Assembly: GCA_951799405.1 (NCBI GenBank)
Contig: OX637363.1
Coordinates: 4,154,001-4,218,000 of the forward strand
From: Agapetus fuscipes
Lineage: Eukaryota; Arthropoda; Insecta; Trichoptera; Glossosomatidae
Direction: 5' to 3'
DNA length: 64,000 bases
Part shown: positions 38,926 to 49,477 of the stretch, in pieces
Numbering within the stretch: position 1 is the first letter of the stretch
How the letters are laid out: every line of letters begins with the position of its first letter
Notes under the pieces: model-generated
What the model saw: only the letters and a program-made list of their open reading frames with translations
What the model was told of the DNA's origin: nothing
The model's database searches: none
Position numbers and translations under genes: made by a program

Positions 38926-39089
38926 AAATTTCATAAATTTCATATTTTCATAATTTCTTTGGCTATGTCAGTATGTTAGTTTTTTAATATTGCAGGTGCC
39001 ATGGATTACATTTTTTTTTGTACCCATGGAATTCAGAAGTGAGAATACAGTTTACATGTGCAGTTCTTTATAGTTTAGATTGTCAGTGT

Positions 39090-39290
39090 TATGGCCGAGG
39101 GGGCCAAGTGGGCTGATCTTTCTAGCATGTTTGGAATAGAACAAAGTTGGTTCGATCCCCGCTTGGGTCATTTGACCTCTCCATAACTTAGATTCTGGTT
39201 CAATAGATGTTATCTGTTTCTGGCCAGGCAGAATAGGTTTGTGAATTGCATTACTCTTCACAAATTTATTTAAAAAAAAATATATATATA
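39090..39290 (+). mobile_element. SINE-C copy
   Basis: 'gggccaagtgggctgatctt', B box 'ggttcgatccccg', end 'cttcacaaatttattt' and A run. Confidence 0.7.
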
Positions 39291-39394
39291 CACATATATT
39301 GAATTTCGAGATGGGCGATATAATATGTCGATGTATCAAAAGTACCGTTTTTTTTTTAATTGAATACATCAATATTTTTTTAGTATCAAAAACG

Positions 39395-39685
39395 TTTTTT
39401 TTTCTTCAAATGCGTAATAATGCCATTTTCATTTAAAATTAATCCATTTTAGCGATCACAATATTTATACTGCGTGTTATCTGTCAACTGGCAGCCTTTA
39501 TTATTCGCAATAGTACCAACTTTCTAGGAACATTTTTACATACGCCCGAGTTTTTTTGTACACATGGAAAATATGCAACTGAGAAGTTCTTTGTTCTCTT
39601 TCTTAGTAATGACCATTTTCGTAAGTAAGTTGAAACAGATGTACCTATAATGTCTATTTTCCTTAAAATAATTTCTAGTCCATAG
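39395..39685. repeat. Repeat family D copy
   Basis: 'aatagtaccaactttctagg' and 'aataatttctagtcca' match 51500-51700 over about 280 bp. Confidence 0.6.
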
Positions 39686-39945
39686 ATGACCGGTCCGTAG
39701 TCCAGTGATCGGAGGATAAAAAAAATACTATTTATATTTTCAAATATGCTCTTCGCTGGGTGAAAACTTCATATACCTTAACCAAAGACCGGTCATCAAA
39801 AGGTCCATCCAGCCTTACAGCAACTGGGTCTTGCTTGAGAATTGACGCTTTCTACAGCGACGACAAAGCTTGCAGAGAGCTCTTGAGGTGTGATACACAC
39901 AAAAACAGCGATCACCAAATAAATCAGCCTAATTTTTTTATATTT
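39685..39945 (+). mobile_element. SINE-A with t2 tail, head deleted internally
   Basis: 'gaccggtccgtagtccagtg' joins directly to the body; the t2 tail ends 'aaataaatcagcctaa'. Confidence 0.75.
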
Positions 39946-39994
39946 CTCTTATCATAAGTCAATACCAGCAACCGATGCACAATTGTATATTGTT

Positions 39995-41070
39995 GCAGAC
40001 TCTGATGTATGGAAGCGAGTCGTGGACGGTGAATGAAAGAGAAGTAAATAAGGTATGCACCGTAGAAATGGCTCATTTGAGAAGTATGACAGGAAAACAT
40101 GTTATGTTATTTTACTAAATAACATATAAAAGAACATTCTCGAAGTGTGCAGTACCTATGTGTCGTGGGCCGAACAGAGCCGAACGGTCACGGAAGCAGC
40201 CGGACTGCGCCGTGGGATCTGATCGGGCTGTCGATTATCGCTCGGCAGTCCTGGGCCAGACGTCGGCGACAAAGCACCAAGCACCCAAGCAACGGAGCTC
40301 CCTCCCCTTCTACTTGGAGCATCCGCCATCCAAGGCACTCGCCTTGTGGACCAGAGACGGGTGCATAGGAGCGCCCACTCAGGGGCTCCAACGTGTGGAG
40401 GCGTCCGCCTCGTGAGCCGCCGCCCGCTAGCCTGGGGCGCTGCCCCAGGCCATTCAGTTCGGAACTCCAGTCAACAGAGTAGGGAGTGTTTTAGTGACAA
40501 GGTACAGGTCGGGCCATTCCCTTATTTCCCCTTTTTTCCCATATTACTAAAGTAAATAAACCCTTATTTGTTCATGTTAAACTTATCTTTTAATATACAA
40601 CCCTTCCCAAAATACAAGTAAGCAACACAAGGAAAGAACCCCACGCGCTGAGAGTGATGCTGATGAGAGCTAGCCGGATGTAAGTATCCTGGAGATGCCT
40701 TTCCATCTTAACATAACAAACACTGAAAGATAGAGTGAGAAATGAATGGGTTCTAAATGAATGCGGAGTAAAAGAAAGTGTGAAAGTAAAAGTTCAAAGA
40801 AGTGTAATGCGATGGTTTGGACATATTGAAAGGAATGTAATAGGTAAGCGTGGAAGGAGAAGACCTAGGAAAGAATGGATTGATCAGATAAGTGAGATTG
40901 CGTACGAATGGAATTTACAGAGTGGAAATAAGAGAAGAGCGCGCATAAAAAGAGTGATGAAACTAGATGCAAATGAAAGAAGTATGCAAGGACAGAGTCA
41001 AGTTGAGGCACTTGTGTGGAGGTACCGGCCACCCCTAGAGGAAAAGCGGCAGGATACAAGAAAAGACGAG
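39995..41070 (+). pseudogene. LINE-T RT C-terminal relic split by a solo LTR
   Basis: TLMYGSESWTVNEREVN and AHLRSMTGK lie before 40100. TLKDRVRNEWVLNECG, then VMRWFGHIER and RRPRKEWIDQISEIAYEWNL follow from 40719. The reading resumes exactly when the LTR and one AACA are removed. Confidence 0.8.
40100..40718 (+). mobile_element. Solo LTR with AACA target duplication
   Basis: 619 bp with inverted ends TGTTATG/CATAACA, flanked by AACA at 40096-40099 and 40719-40722. GC-rich middle. Open frames inside it are not genes. Confidence 0.75.
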
Positions 41071-41381
41071 ATATTTATTTTTTCAGAAATTTCGATAGTT
41101 TTTAAAAATCTTGACATATTTTTTGTCATTTTTTCAAATATCGATATGCTTCACTCAATCGCTTGTCCCTATTTGTAGTATACGTTAAGTGGCGAAGGGT
41201 GCCATACAACTCGATTCCCATCGGTTTCCCTTTTAAAATGAGGCAAAAATGACAATAAAGTAGACTGCATGGTTTCAATGGGGAAAAATACGTATTGTTT
41301 CTTTGGTTTTAAATGTATTTTTTTATAAGGATAAAAGAAAAACAGCTTTGTTTTCGATTACGTGAGTATATATATTTTTAT

Positions 41382-41425
41382 ACCACAACCGGTTTCGCAA
41401 ACATCCGTTTGCATCGTCAGCTGGT
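41382..41425 (-). ncRNA. Hammerhead ribozyme motif (stem I mismatch)
   Basis: CUGACGA, U, GCAAAC/GUUUGC, GAAA, ACCGGU-U and GUGGU are intact. The base before CUGACGA is G, which breaks the first pair of stem I. Confidence 0.5.
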
Positions 41426-41489
41426 TAAATTAATACTAGTATTAATTTGCATCTTCAGGTGGTTAAATTAATACTAGCATTAATTTAAA

Positions 41490-41533
41490 ACCACCTGACG
41501 ATGCAAACGGATGTTTGCAAAACCGGTTGTGGT
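41490..41533 (+). ncRNA. Hammerhead ribozyme motif (core mutation)
   Basis: ACCAC/GUGGU stem I and a perfect 6-bp stem II are present, but GAAA is AAAA. Confidence 0.5.
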
Positions 41534-41939
41534 ATAAAAATATATATCGAAAACAAAGCTGTTTTTCTTTTATCCTTAATGATGAACGATTACAAAGTTA
41601 ATGCCTCTATAAATCAATAAAATTGTATTTTTTTATACTTTGTGCCTATATTTTTTAACTACTTTGTTGCCTCATTTTAAAAGGGAAGCCGATGTGAATC
41701 GAGTTGTATGGCACCCTTCGCCACTGGGATGTATTGAGTTAGTTGGCTTTCCTTGTAGGAGCGCTACGCATGGCCGCGCATTGTCGCCCACCCACCCGCC
41801 TACCCACGTGAAGGCGCGAAGAAAAGAAAACTATCCCTGGAGCCCGGGCACATTGGGAACTAGAGGGCAGTTCACGATGGAAATCATTTCAACCACAACT
41901 AAAAAAAAAACAACAAAAAATGATAACCACTGGGAAGGG

Positions 41940-42100
41940 AATGGCGGTCGATATTCTTCTTCTTCTTTTTGTGCCTTCTGTTTTTATCGAAGATCGGCGA
42001 TCATCATGGCTATTTTGACTTTAGATGGCTCGAAACAGGGACTTGGTGCTTCTGCAGAACCACTGTCGCAGGTTTTTCAGCCACGATGTTTCAGGGAATG
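41940..42100 (-). pseudogene. Non-LTR ORF2 C-terminal fragment
   Basis: The minus strand matches the end of the relic at 61855-62215 (LKNLRQWF, STKSLF). Confidence 0.55.
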
Positions 42101-42245
42101 GCTTATGTTCATTTGAGGTTTGGATTTTATTTGTAAGTACACAATCAGCATTTGTAAGCGCGAACTACACGTGTTTGTTTGTGGGCATACATCTGAGAGC
42201 TTTGAATGGATATATCCTTGCAACTTAGATTATAGATTATATGTC
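42095..42245 (+). mobile_element. LINE-T 3' UTR fragment
   Basis: 'gcttatgttcatttgaggtt' to the ATAGATTATAT tail. Confidence 0.7.
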
Positions 42246-42274
42246 CTTGAGATCTTCTCTCCTCAATCATACTA

Positions 42275-42595
42275 AATCTAAATCTAAGCTGCAAAGATAT
42301 ATATCATTTAGGATTCATATTAAATGCATTCCCACAAGCAGACATGGATAATTTCGCGCTAACACATGCCGCATGTGGACCTACAATATAGACACCCTAT
42401 CTCAAATGAACATGAGCCCTGCAACTCTTACCGACCTTCCCTCAAACAGGGGTGACATTGGCAAAGTGAACCATTTTTTACAGTATGGGTGGTCAGATTT
42501 TCGTCGATTTTCTCAGAAACGGGGGTGACATTGTCAAAGTGAACTATTTTCTACAGCGTGGGTGGTCAGCCGCATACCAACCTATTAGTCAAGTA
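42275..42595 (-). mobile_element. LINE-T 3' UTR copy with partial internal duplication
   Basis: The complement of the UTR head ('tttctacagcgtgggtggtc') occurs twice, at 42477-42496 and 42548-42572. Confidence 0.65.
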
Positions 42596-42819
42596 ACGTA
42601 ACATATTTTGGGCGTGCATCCCATACAGGCGCATGCGCCTGCTAAGTAGGCAATACTCGTATATGATAAAAAAAACGCTTCAGCTTGATATTGAGATTTA
42701 AAATTCAAGATTTAAGTTCGATTGGAGCTATCGTCAGCACTTCAGTCAATTTCGGATGAGTCATTTTTAAATATCCAAAATATCCAAATATCCGAAATAT
42801 CCAAATATCCGAAATTGCG

Positions 42820-43245
42820 AATGAATGGAATATCCAGATTCCAGAGTCATAATAAAAGAAGAGCCTGTATGAAGAAGGTTATGACTCTGGAGGAAATGAA
42901 AGAAGTATGTATGGACAGAAAGAAATGGCGGTTGATCTGTAATGTTGGCGGCTAGGGTTTATTAAATTGGAATTTGTTTTCTGTTTGTTGTCCATAGATA
43001 TTTAGTGACGTATAAAATGTAATTTGTCGTGTATGTTCCTTGACTTATAGGTTGGTATGCGGCTGACCACCCATGCTGTAAAAATGGTTCACTTTGCCAA
43101 TGTTACCCCTGTCTCAGGGAAGGACGGCAAGAGTTGCTGGGTGTATGACCATTTGAGATTTGGTTTTTATGTTGTAGGTTCACATGAGGCATGTGCAAGC
43201 GCGAACTTGTACGTGTCTGGTTGTGAGAATGCATTAGATTAGATT
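42820..43245 (+). mobile_element. LINE-T 3' end: ORF end joined to UTR and tail
   Basis: RFQSHNKRRACMKKVMTLEE, then MKEVCMDRKKWRLICNVGG and stop at 42953, about 80 bp of linker, then the complete 3' UTR ending TTAGATTAGAT. This links the widespread UTR repeat to its coding element. Confidence 0.75.
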
Positions 43246-43304
43246 AGATATATTTTTAAGGAATGGAGAAAATATTTATTCTCAAATGTATTTTGTACAA
43301 GCTC

Positions 43305-43560
43305 GTTAAAAGGTCGATAGCTCAATTGGTAAAATGCTTGCATTCCATGCCGAGAGCAAGGGTTCGATCACAAGGTTTACTCAGCCTTCACAAGAAATGA
43401 AAACCAGCCCGCCCGGGAGCTGGGAAACCCCCACTTATACTGAAAGTGGTTGGTGTGAGCCCGGCCCCCTTACCCGCAAAAATATATAGGTCCCGAATTG
43501 CCACATGCGATCCCTTCGGGGATAACGCAGGCAGGAAGTTACACTCTGTGTGTGTTTGCG
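43305..43560 (+). mobile_element. SINE-B copy with remnant SINE-A junction
   Basis: 'aagctcgttaaaaggtcgat' marks the dimer junction; the head and body follow to the end near 43560. Confidence 0.75.
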
Positions 43561-44010
43561 TTGCCCCTTCGAGAAGAGCGCAGTTAGAGCTTGGACAGTA
43601 TGACACTTCCATCCGGGGAAGCGTATCACAGAACGCTAATGCAATGCTATTTTTTTTTGTGGCAAAAGGCCCGATGGCCGTGACCCGACCCAGCAGTGAT
43701 TCTAGATTTACCTGTTCGTCCACTAGAGAAACAGCAAAAACCCGAAGTTACTGACTCGGTGCAATGTCATCGAGATGCGCATCGAGTTGTGGACGTGTCT
43801 TGAGGGAGTGCGTACGTAAGCCAGGATTGATTTGGGGCATCAGTCAGGGCGCCAGGCCTGATGGAGAAGGATTGCCGACATTATCTACTCCCGCCCCCGC
43901 TGCCGAGCCAGCAACTACAGCGACACTAGCGCCCAACGTATTTGTTACACGACTAAGCAGCTGCCTTCACGGGAACAACAACACTAGTTTCACAGCTTCT
44001 TTTAACCTCA
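43561..44010. other. GC-rich unassigned block
   Basis: Higher GC than its surroundings, with an 86-codon plus frame (43764-44024) rich in Ala, Pro and Thr that runs into a SINE. No motif recognised; it could be the 5' region of a transposon. Confidence 0.35.
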
Positions 44011-44011
44011 A

Positions 44012-44320
44012 CACCGGTCCGTAGTCCAGTGGTAACACTGCGGACTCTGAATGGGAAGGTTGTGGGTTCGAATCCCGGCGGAGCACAACAAAATATTATT
44101 TATGTTTTCAAATATGCTCTTAGCTGGGTTGAAAAAATCATAAACCTTTACCTAACCGGTCACAACAGGTCCATCCAGCCTTAAAACAACTGGGTCTTTT
44201 TTTGAGTATTAGCGCTTTGTAGCGACGACCAAGCTCGTAAACACCTCTGCGGCACTACAACAAGTGTTGTAGACCCCTAGAGTCTCTGAAATGTAGTCAC
44301 CCGCACAGGATTTCGTTAAA
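44012..44320 (+). mobile_element. SINE-A with t1 tail
   Basis: Head 'accggtccgtagtccagtgg', B box 'gggttcgaatcccggc', body and t1. Confidence 0.85.
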
Positions 44321-44528
44321 AAAAAGTGTCATTCGCCTAAAATTTATTCATGTGTCAACTATAGAATGCTAGGTAAATAAAAAAGAAATAATAAATCCAC
44401 CCTAAAAAATATAAAAAAGGAAAGCATAATTTGAACAGTAAACGTAAAACTTTGGTCCTTCGAGCAGGATAATGAGTTCATTCCATCAAATACCTACTTT
44501 AAGATAAGACAATCGCAGAGGACAAAAC

Positions 44529-44704
44529 CTGGGCTGGAAGTCTTATCACCACGGTAATTCTTACCTACCGAATATCGGTAATATTTGTATGAAGACTAAT
44601 AAGCTGTTCACTTGCGGCCATCTTGGATTGACAGGTCTTCATACAAATATTACCGATATTCGGTAGGTAAGAATATTACCGTGGTGATGAGACTTCCAGC
44701 CCAG
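44529..44704. mobile_element. Palindromic MITE near an NDST exon
   Basis: Ends CTGGGCTGGAAGTC and GACTTCCAGCCCAG with arms continuing over 'accgatattcggtaggtaag'. It is related to the elements at 61340 and 62540. Confidence 0.75.
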
Positions 44705-44740
44705 CTAACGAAGTGGAGGTATATTAAAAGTTTTAATTAC

Positions 44741-44953
44741 TTGATCCTGTTGTACACCAGCAGCTCAGCGATGTCCTTGCAGAGCTTGGTGTAGGCGGAC
44801 TCCACGAACACCAGCACCTTGGCGTCCAGGCGCAGGCGGGCCTCCGACCTGTGGTCCGGCGCTGGGCGCACATCCAGGGCGGGCTGGCCCTCCGCGGCGT
44901 CGTTGTACCGGCAGTGCACAAGCGGCATGGGCCGAGTGTCGCGGTGCATGAGG
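44741..44953 (-). CDS. NDST: NDST exon (first in window), N-deacetylase domain start
   Basis: The acceptor is ..gttgttgcag (minus strand) and the donor AA|GTAATT; the exon is 213 nt with 1 nt borrowed from the previous codon. It encodes the lumenal region leading into KVLVFVESAYTKLCKDIAELL, the conserved beginning of the NDST deacetylase domain. It enters mid-codon, so an upstream exon exists at higher coordinates; I found none in 45-64 kb. It is GC-rich compared with its surroundings. A palindromic MITE ends 37 bp from its donor. Confidence 0.92.
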
Positions 44954-45094
44954 CTGCAACAACAACAACAACAATATATAGTTATTTGTCATGTGAAAGC
45001 CAAGATTTGAGTAGCAGCCGGGAGCCTGCGCTGACACATACAAATAATGTGAGATATTTAGTCCATTGAATACTTGTGTATTATTGAGGTAAGT

Positions 45095-45330
45095 TAGTTC
45101 GATCGTAGTCTAATTCTTAACACTTCTGACTCGTAAATGGGAGGTTGTGGGTTCGAATCCCGGCGGAGCAACAAAACAAAAAATCATTTATATTTTCAAA
45201 TATTCATTTCGCTGGGTGAAAAATTCATGTTTTTCCCAAACACCGGTCATTAAAGGTCCATCCAGCCTTACAGCAACTGGGTCTAGCTTGAGAATTCGCG
45301 CTTTCTACAGTGAAAACCAGGCTTGCATTA
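45095..45330 (+). mobile_element. SINE-A, tail incomplete
   Basis: Head with B box 'gggttcgaatcccggc', body to 'gcgctttctacag', then lost. Confidence 0.75.
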
Positions 45331-45904
45331 TTTTTTCTTCTAATTTTGTTTGATATTTTTGGACATATTTTTTTCCTGATAATAATTATAGAATGATACA
45401 ATGTCTTGAAAGTCTATGAAAATTATTCTAGGAAATGTGTACAGTTTTTGAGATAATGTAAAAAAAACACGGAAACTAATTGATTAATTATATGCGCGAC
45501 AATACTTCCGCGTGTATATGAGCGGAATGGAAGAAAAGAAGCTACTGGCCACCCCTAGTGAAACAACGGCAGGATACAGTAACAGTAACGACTGGCGGAG
45601 CTTGTTTTCTTTTTCATTTACCTAAAAGGAGCACCCAAGAAGGATGCCGAGTAGCTGAACAAATAGTAGAGGGCTGTGGGCGACTGGTTATAAAGAAGCA
45701 GCGGATGTTTTGAAGTTCCGCTTTTATTATTCAATACAGAGATAGTGAAAAGTGTTCCGCGCAACCTAATATAGGAGGCGGGCTGTGCATAGAGCTACAC
45801 TTTATACCGCAATCTTATAGCAGCGGATGCTGAAGGCAGATGAAGATGTGGTGAAACTTTTGGGAAACATGACACCTTGGAGATAATTTACCAACCAGTA
45901 GAGC

Positions 45905-46365
45905 AATACAAATAATTTCCAGAGTCATAATAAAAGGAGAACTTGTGTGAAGAAGGTTATGTCTCTGGATGAAATGAAAGAAGTATGTAAGGACAGAAAG
46001 AGATGGCGGTTGATCTGTAATGTTGACGGCTAGGACTACGGTTCTTTTTAAATTAGAATTTTGTAATTTGTTTTGGTTTTGATGTCCATACATATTATTT
46101 GTTGATTTAAAAAAAGTAATTTGTTGTGTATGTTCCTTGACTTACGCATGCGGCTGACCACACACATGCTGTAGACAATGATTCACTTTGCCAATGTCAC
46201 CACTGTTTCACGGATGGTCGGCAAGAGATGAAGGGTGTTTGCTCATTTGAGGTTTGGATTTTATATTAATGTAAATCGCGAGCTTAAACGTGTCTGCTTG
46301 AAAATGCATATAATGTGAATCCCCAATGTTACATATCTTTGCAACTTAGATTATATTAGATTAGT
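45905..46365 (+). mobile_element. LINE-T 3' end: ORF end plus UTR
   Basis: 'gatgaaatgaaagaagtatg' and 'ttgatctgtaatgttgacgg', linker, then UTR to 'ttagattatattagatta'. Confidence 0.7.
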
Positions 46366-46369
46366 AGCG

Positions 46370-46460
46370 ACGACCAAGTTCGTAAACACCTCTGCAGCAC
46401 TACAACAATTGCCATACACCCCATAGTCTCTAAATCTAGGGAATCTCCCTATTTATTTAT
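46370..46460 (+). mobile_element. SINE-A t1 fragment
   Basis: 'cgtaaacacctctgcagcac' to 'aatctaggg', followed by an ATTT microsatellite at 46450-46480. Confidence 0.65.
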
Positions 46461-46526
46461 TTATTTATTTATTTATTTAGAGGCAAAGCTCTTGTGTGTG
46501 GTGAGGGAATTAGATTTTAGACTATT

Positions 46527-47123
46527 CGCTGCCTTAGTTCTTGTTTACCGTATACGCCATTGAGAAAATTTTACATGAGCAATGTTTGCATGTGTACTGG
46601 ACTAATGTGTCCTATGAAAACAAGAAATTGTTTTGAAAAATATTCAAAAGAACTCTCACATTATCGAGTTTTACGGGTTTTCTTAGCTCAGATTGTGTAG
46701 AATTTGATTCATAAGTCAACTGCATGAAAAAGTCATATTTGACAAGATTGGCCGGTGGACCTTGGACCGGTCCGTAGTCCGTAGTGGCAACACTTCGGAC
46801 TCGTAAATGGAAGGTTGTGGGTTCGGATCCCGGTGGAGCACAAAAATATACCATTTATATCTCGAATGTGCTCTTCGCTGGGTTGAAAAATTCATAAAAA
46901 CCTTTACCAATGACCGGTCACCATAGGTCCATCCAGCCTTACAGCAACTAGGGTCTTGCTTGAGTATTTGCGCTTTGTAGCGACGACCAAGCTCGTACCC
47001 CTCTGCGGCACTACAACAAGTGTCATAGACCCCTAGAGTCTTTAGAATCTAGGGAGTCTCCCGCACAGGATTTCTTAAAAAAAAAAAAATTGGCGTGTAC
47101 GTTAAACAAGAACTGGGGGAGCG
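46527..47123. mobile_element. MITE (filled copy) containing a SINE
   Basis: Same element as 3754-4008, here interrupted at 'agattggc' by SINE-A. Confidence 0.8.
46753..47088 (+). mobile_element. SINE-A with t1 tail, boundaries proven by empty site
   Basis: It is flanked by ATTGGC on both sides (46747-46752 and 47089-47094). The uninterrupted MITE at 3754-4008 shows the pre-insertion sequence. Confidence 0.85.
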
Positions 47124-47464
47124 TATTGGTGAGATCGCAGGCCATAGGTTGTGGAGCACTCCCTCAGGCTATATTATGGCACGTTTAGCTGGCCGTCAAG
47201 CCAGAGCGGCGCGGCTTGATGGAAATTGAAAAATCAGAGCCGTGGAGGGCTCACCGATACTGGGGGGTGGGTGCAGGGGGTGTTGGGGGTGGGGGACATT
47301 TCACCGGGAAACAGGTGAAGTGGCAATCGCGGCACGTTAATGCGCCGCCGACGTCAAAAAAACAATCCACATTGTTTGAAGGTTGGCGGGAGCCGCGGCT
47401 ATCGAAATTGTCGTTTTTAAAACATGACTCTCTCTATACAACAGTAATGAAATGAAATGTTATG
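47124..47464. other. GC-rich unassigned block with G-runs
   Basis: Repeated GGGGG runs around 47260-47300; the 79-codon frame over it has no recognisable features. Confidence 0.35.
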
Positions 47465-47584
47465 ATAATAGCTAAAAAGTATGTAAGGACCGAAATAAAT
47501 GGCGGTTAATCTGTAATGTTGGCGGCTGAGGCTATGGTTTTTAAATTTTAAATTAGAATTTTGTATTTTTTTATGTTTATACAT

Positions 47585-47848
47585 TTTTTTTTTAAGAAAT
47601 CCTGTGCGGGAGACTCCCTAGATTCTAGAGACTCTAGGGGTCTATGACACTTGTTGTAGTGCCGCAGAGGTGTACGAGCTTGGTCGTCGCTACAAAGCGA
47701 CAATACTCAAGCAAGACCCAGTTGCTGTAAGGCTGGATGGACCTTTGAAAATATATATGGTATATTTTTTGTGCTCCGCCGGGATTCGAACCCACAATCT
47801 TCCCATTCAGAGTCCGCAGAGTTACCACTGAGCTACGGACCGGTCAAT
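47585..47848 (-). mobile_element. SINE-A with t1 tail, internally shortened
   Basis: Complement of t1 and body, head with 'ccggtccgtagctcagtgg'. Confidence 0.8.
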
Positions 47849-47884
47849 TACATATTATTATCTGTTGTTTTAAATCTTGTTTTG

Positions 47885-48115
47885 TATTCTGCCGCCATTC
47901 CTCTAGGGGTGGCCGGTGCCTCCACACAAGTGCCTCCACTTGACTCTGTCCTTGCATACTTTTTTCATCTCATCTACTCGTAGTTTCATCACTCTTCATG
48001 CACGCTCTTCTCTTGTTTCCACTCTGCAAATTCCATTCATTTGCAATCTCACTTATCTGATCAAGCCATTCTTTCCTAGGTCTTCCCCTTCCACGCTTTT
48101 CTATTTTTACTAATT
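47885..48115 (-). pseudogene. LINE-T ORF2 C-terminal fragment
   Basis: Minus strand: RGRGRPRKEWLDQISEIANE, then WNLQSGNKRRACMKS and VEALVWRHRPPLEEWRQ. Confidence 0.65.
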
Positions 48116-48433
48116 TCTTAAATGTAATTTGTTGTGTATGTTTGTCAATGTCACATCTGTTTCAGAAAGGACGGCAAGAGTTTCAGGGTGTTTGTCCATT
48201 TGAGATTTGGGTTTTTATGCTGTAGGTTCACATGCGGCATATGCAAGCGCGAATTCGTACGTGATTATTTGTGAGAATGCATATAATGTGAATCATTAAT
48301 GTTACACATCTTTGCAACTTAGATTACATTATATTTTTTAGGGTGGATTTATTAACACAGTGAAAGTCCATTTTTAATTATTTAAAAAATTCAAATGGAA
48401 ACAAAGTTTTAATTCACTTATTTATTTCTTTTT

Positions 48434-48473
48434 TGCTCGAATATTTTCGCCTAATGAGGCATCTTCGGGAGCA
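48434..48473 (-). ncRNA. Hammerhead-like motif, core mutated
   Basis: UGCUC/GAGCA stem I, GCCU/AGGC stem II, GAAA and AAUAUU-C are present; CUGAAGA has become CCGAAGA. Confidence 0.5.
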
Positions 48474-48924
48474 GAATAGTTACAAATATATTTAAAAAAA
48501 TAATTTTCAAACAATTTTTTTCAAAACAAAAACAAAATTCATAGATATTTTTTTTTTTAAAAGAAATGTAAGATTCAAAAATGCATTATTGTTAGGTATA
48601 ATGAAATAAAAAAATTTAATACAATAAAAATAAAATGTATTCTTGTACGTATAAATTTGCATACCTGTAGATTTATTTTTTAAATAAAATTGTATTTGTA
48701 TATTAGAAAAGCGAGTGTAAAATATATAAATTAAGTGCACACATGCGAGATTGTGATATGATATTCCTTGTTGTTTTCAAGTGCCTGCGATTGAGTGCTT
48801 TGTTGTTACAGCTTCATGGCAGGTTGGAAATTAAATCAAAATAACATAATTATTTTAAAACATTTTTTGTTAGTAGTTACCAGTAGACGATTGTAAATAT
48901 TTAAAAAATAATATTTTTAAGGGT

Positions 48925-49140
48925 TTGGTGGTTTACACAGTGAAAGTCCATTGTATATTAATCAAATTAACAAAGTTCCAATTCACTTTTTACAATATTT
49001 CATTTCTGTCTAGCACTTTCATTGTCTAGAATTGTCATTGTCCTGATGATGCCTTGTAGTCGAAAGTGCTAGACAGAAATAAAATATTGTAAAATGTGAA
49101 TTGGAACTTTGTTAATTTGATTAATATATTTTTTTAAATT
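48925..49140. mobile_element. Palindrome with a central hammerhead
   Basis: Inverted arms 'ttaacaaagttccaattcac' and 'gtgaattggaactttgttaa' enclose the motif at 49038-49076. Confidence 0.65.
49038..49076 (+). ncRNA. Hammerhead motif with weak stem II
   Basis: UUGUC/GACAG stem I, CUGAUGA, GAAA, AGUGCU and cleavage A are present; stem II GCC/GUC is imperfect. Confidence 0.45.
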
Positions 49141-49227
49141 AAAAATTTAAATAACTTTAATTGTTTTGTAAATATTTAAAAATATAAATGGTACAACATT
49201 GTTTTAATTCACTTTATTTTTTTATTT

Positions 49228-49267
49228 TGCTCGAATATTTTCGCCTAATGAGGCATCTTCGGGAGCA
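49228..49267 (-). ncRNA. Hammerhead-like motif, core mutated
   Basis: Same as 48434-48473 (CCGAAGA). It is downstream of and in sense with the GIY-YIG fragment. Confidence 0.5.
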
Positions 49268-49477
49268 GAATAGTTACAAATATATTTTATAAAATAATTT
49301 TCAAAACAATTTTTTTCCAAAACAAAAACAAAATTCATAGATAAAAAATTTTTAAACACAAATGTAAGATTCAAAAATGCATTATTGTTAGGTATAATGA
49401 AATAAAATTTTTAATACAATAAAAATAAAATGTGTTAGTTAAATAAAAAGAATAATATTAACAAAATAAAAAACAAG

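Larger units (their letters stand above)
41190..41735. mobile_element. MITE hosting a palindromic hammerhead element
   Basis: Inverted ends 'agtggcgaagggtgccatac' and 'gtatggcacccttcgccact' enclose the hammerhead palindrome at about 41335-41610. Confidence 0.65.
21444..44953 (-). other. NDST: Gene span: heparan sulfate N-deacetylase/N-sulfotransferase (5' end missing)
   Basis: Thirteen exons on the minus strand, all with GT-AG borders and matching phases, join to about 835 residues and a stop. The human enzyme is just under 900 residues, so only the N-terminus (cytoplasmic tail, signal anchor and start of the lumenal domain) is missing. The protein is a Golgi type II membrane enzyme. Its N-terminal lumenal domain removes acetyl groups from GlcNAc of heparan sulfate, and its C-terminal domain transfers sulfate from PAPS to the freed amine. 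These are the first modification steps on which heparan sulfate signalling depends. Introns range from about 0.3 to 6 kb and are packed with repeats; a secreted-peptide gene lies antisense inside the second intron seen here. Confidence 0.95.
47465..48345 (+). mobile_element. LINE-T 3' end with nested insertions
   Basis: ORF end at 47475-47530 and UTR at 48120-48345, separated by a minus SINE-A and a minus LINE-T ORF fragment. Confidence 0.6.

Noticed and set aside
40147..40415. Cluster of overlapping frames on both strands
   Set aside because: They lie in the GC-rich middle of a solo LTR.
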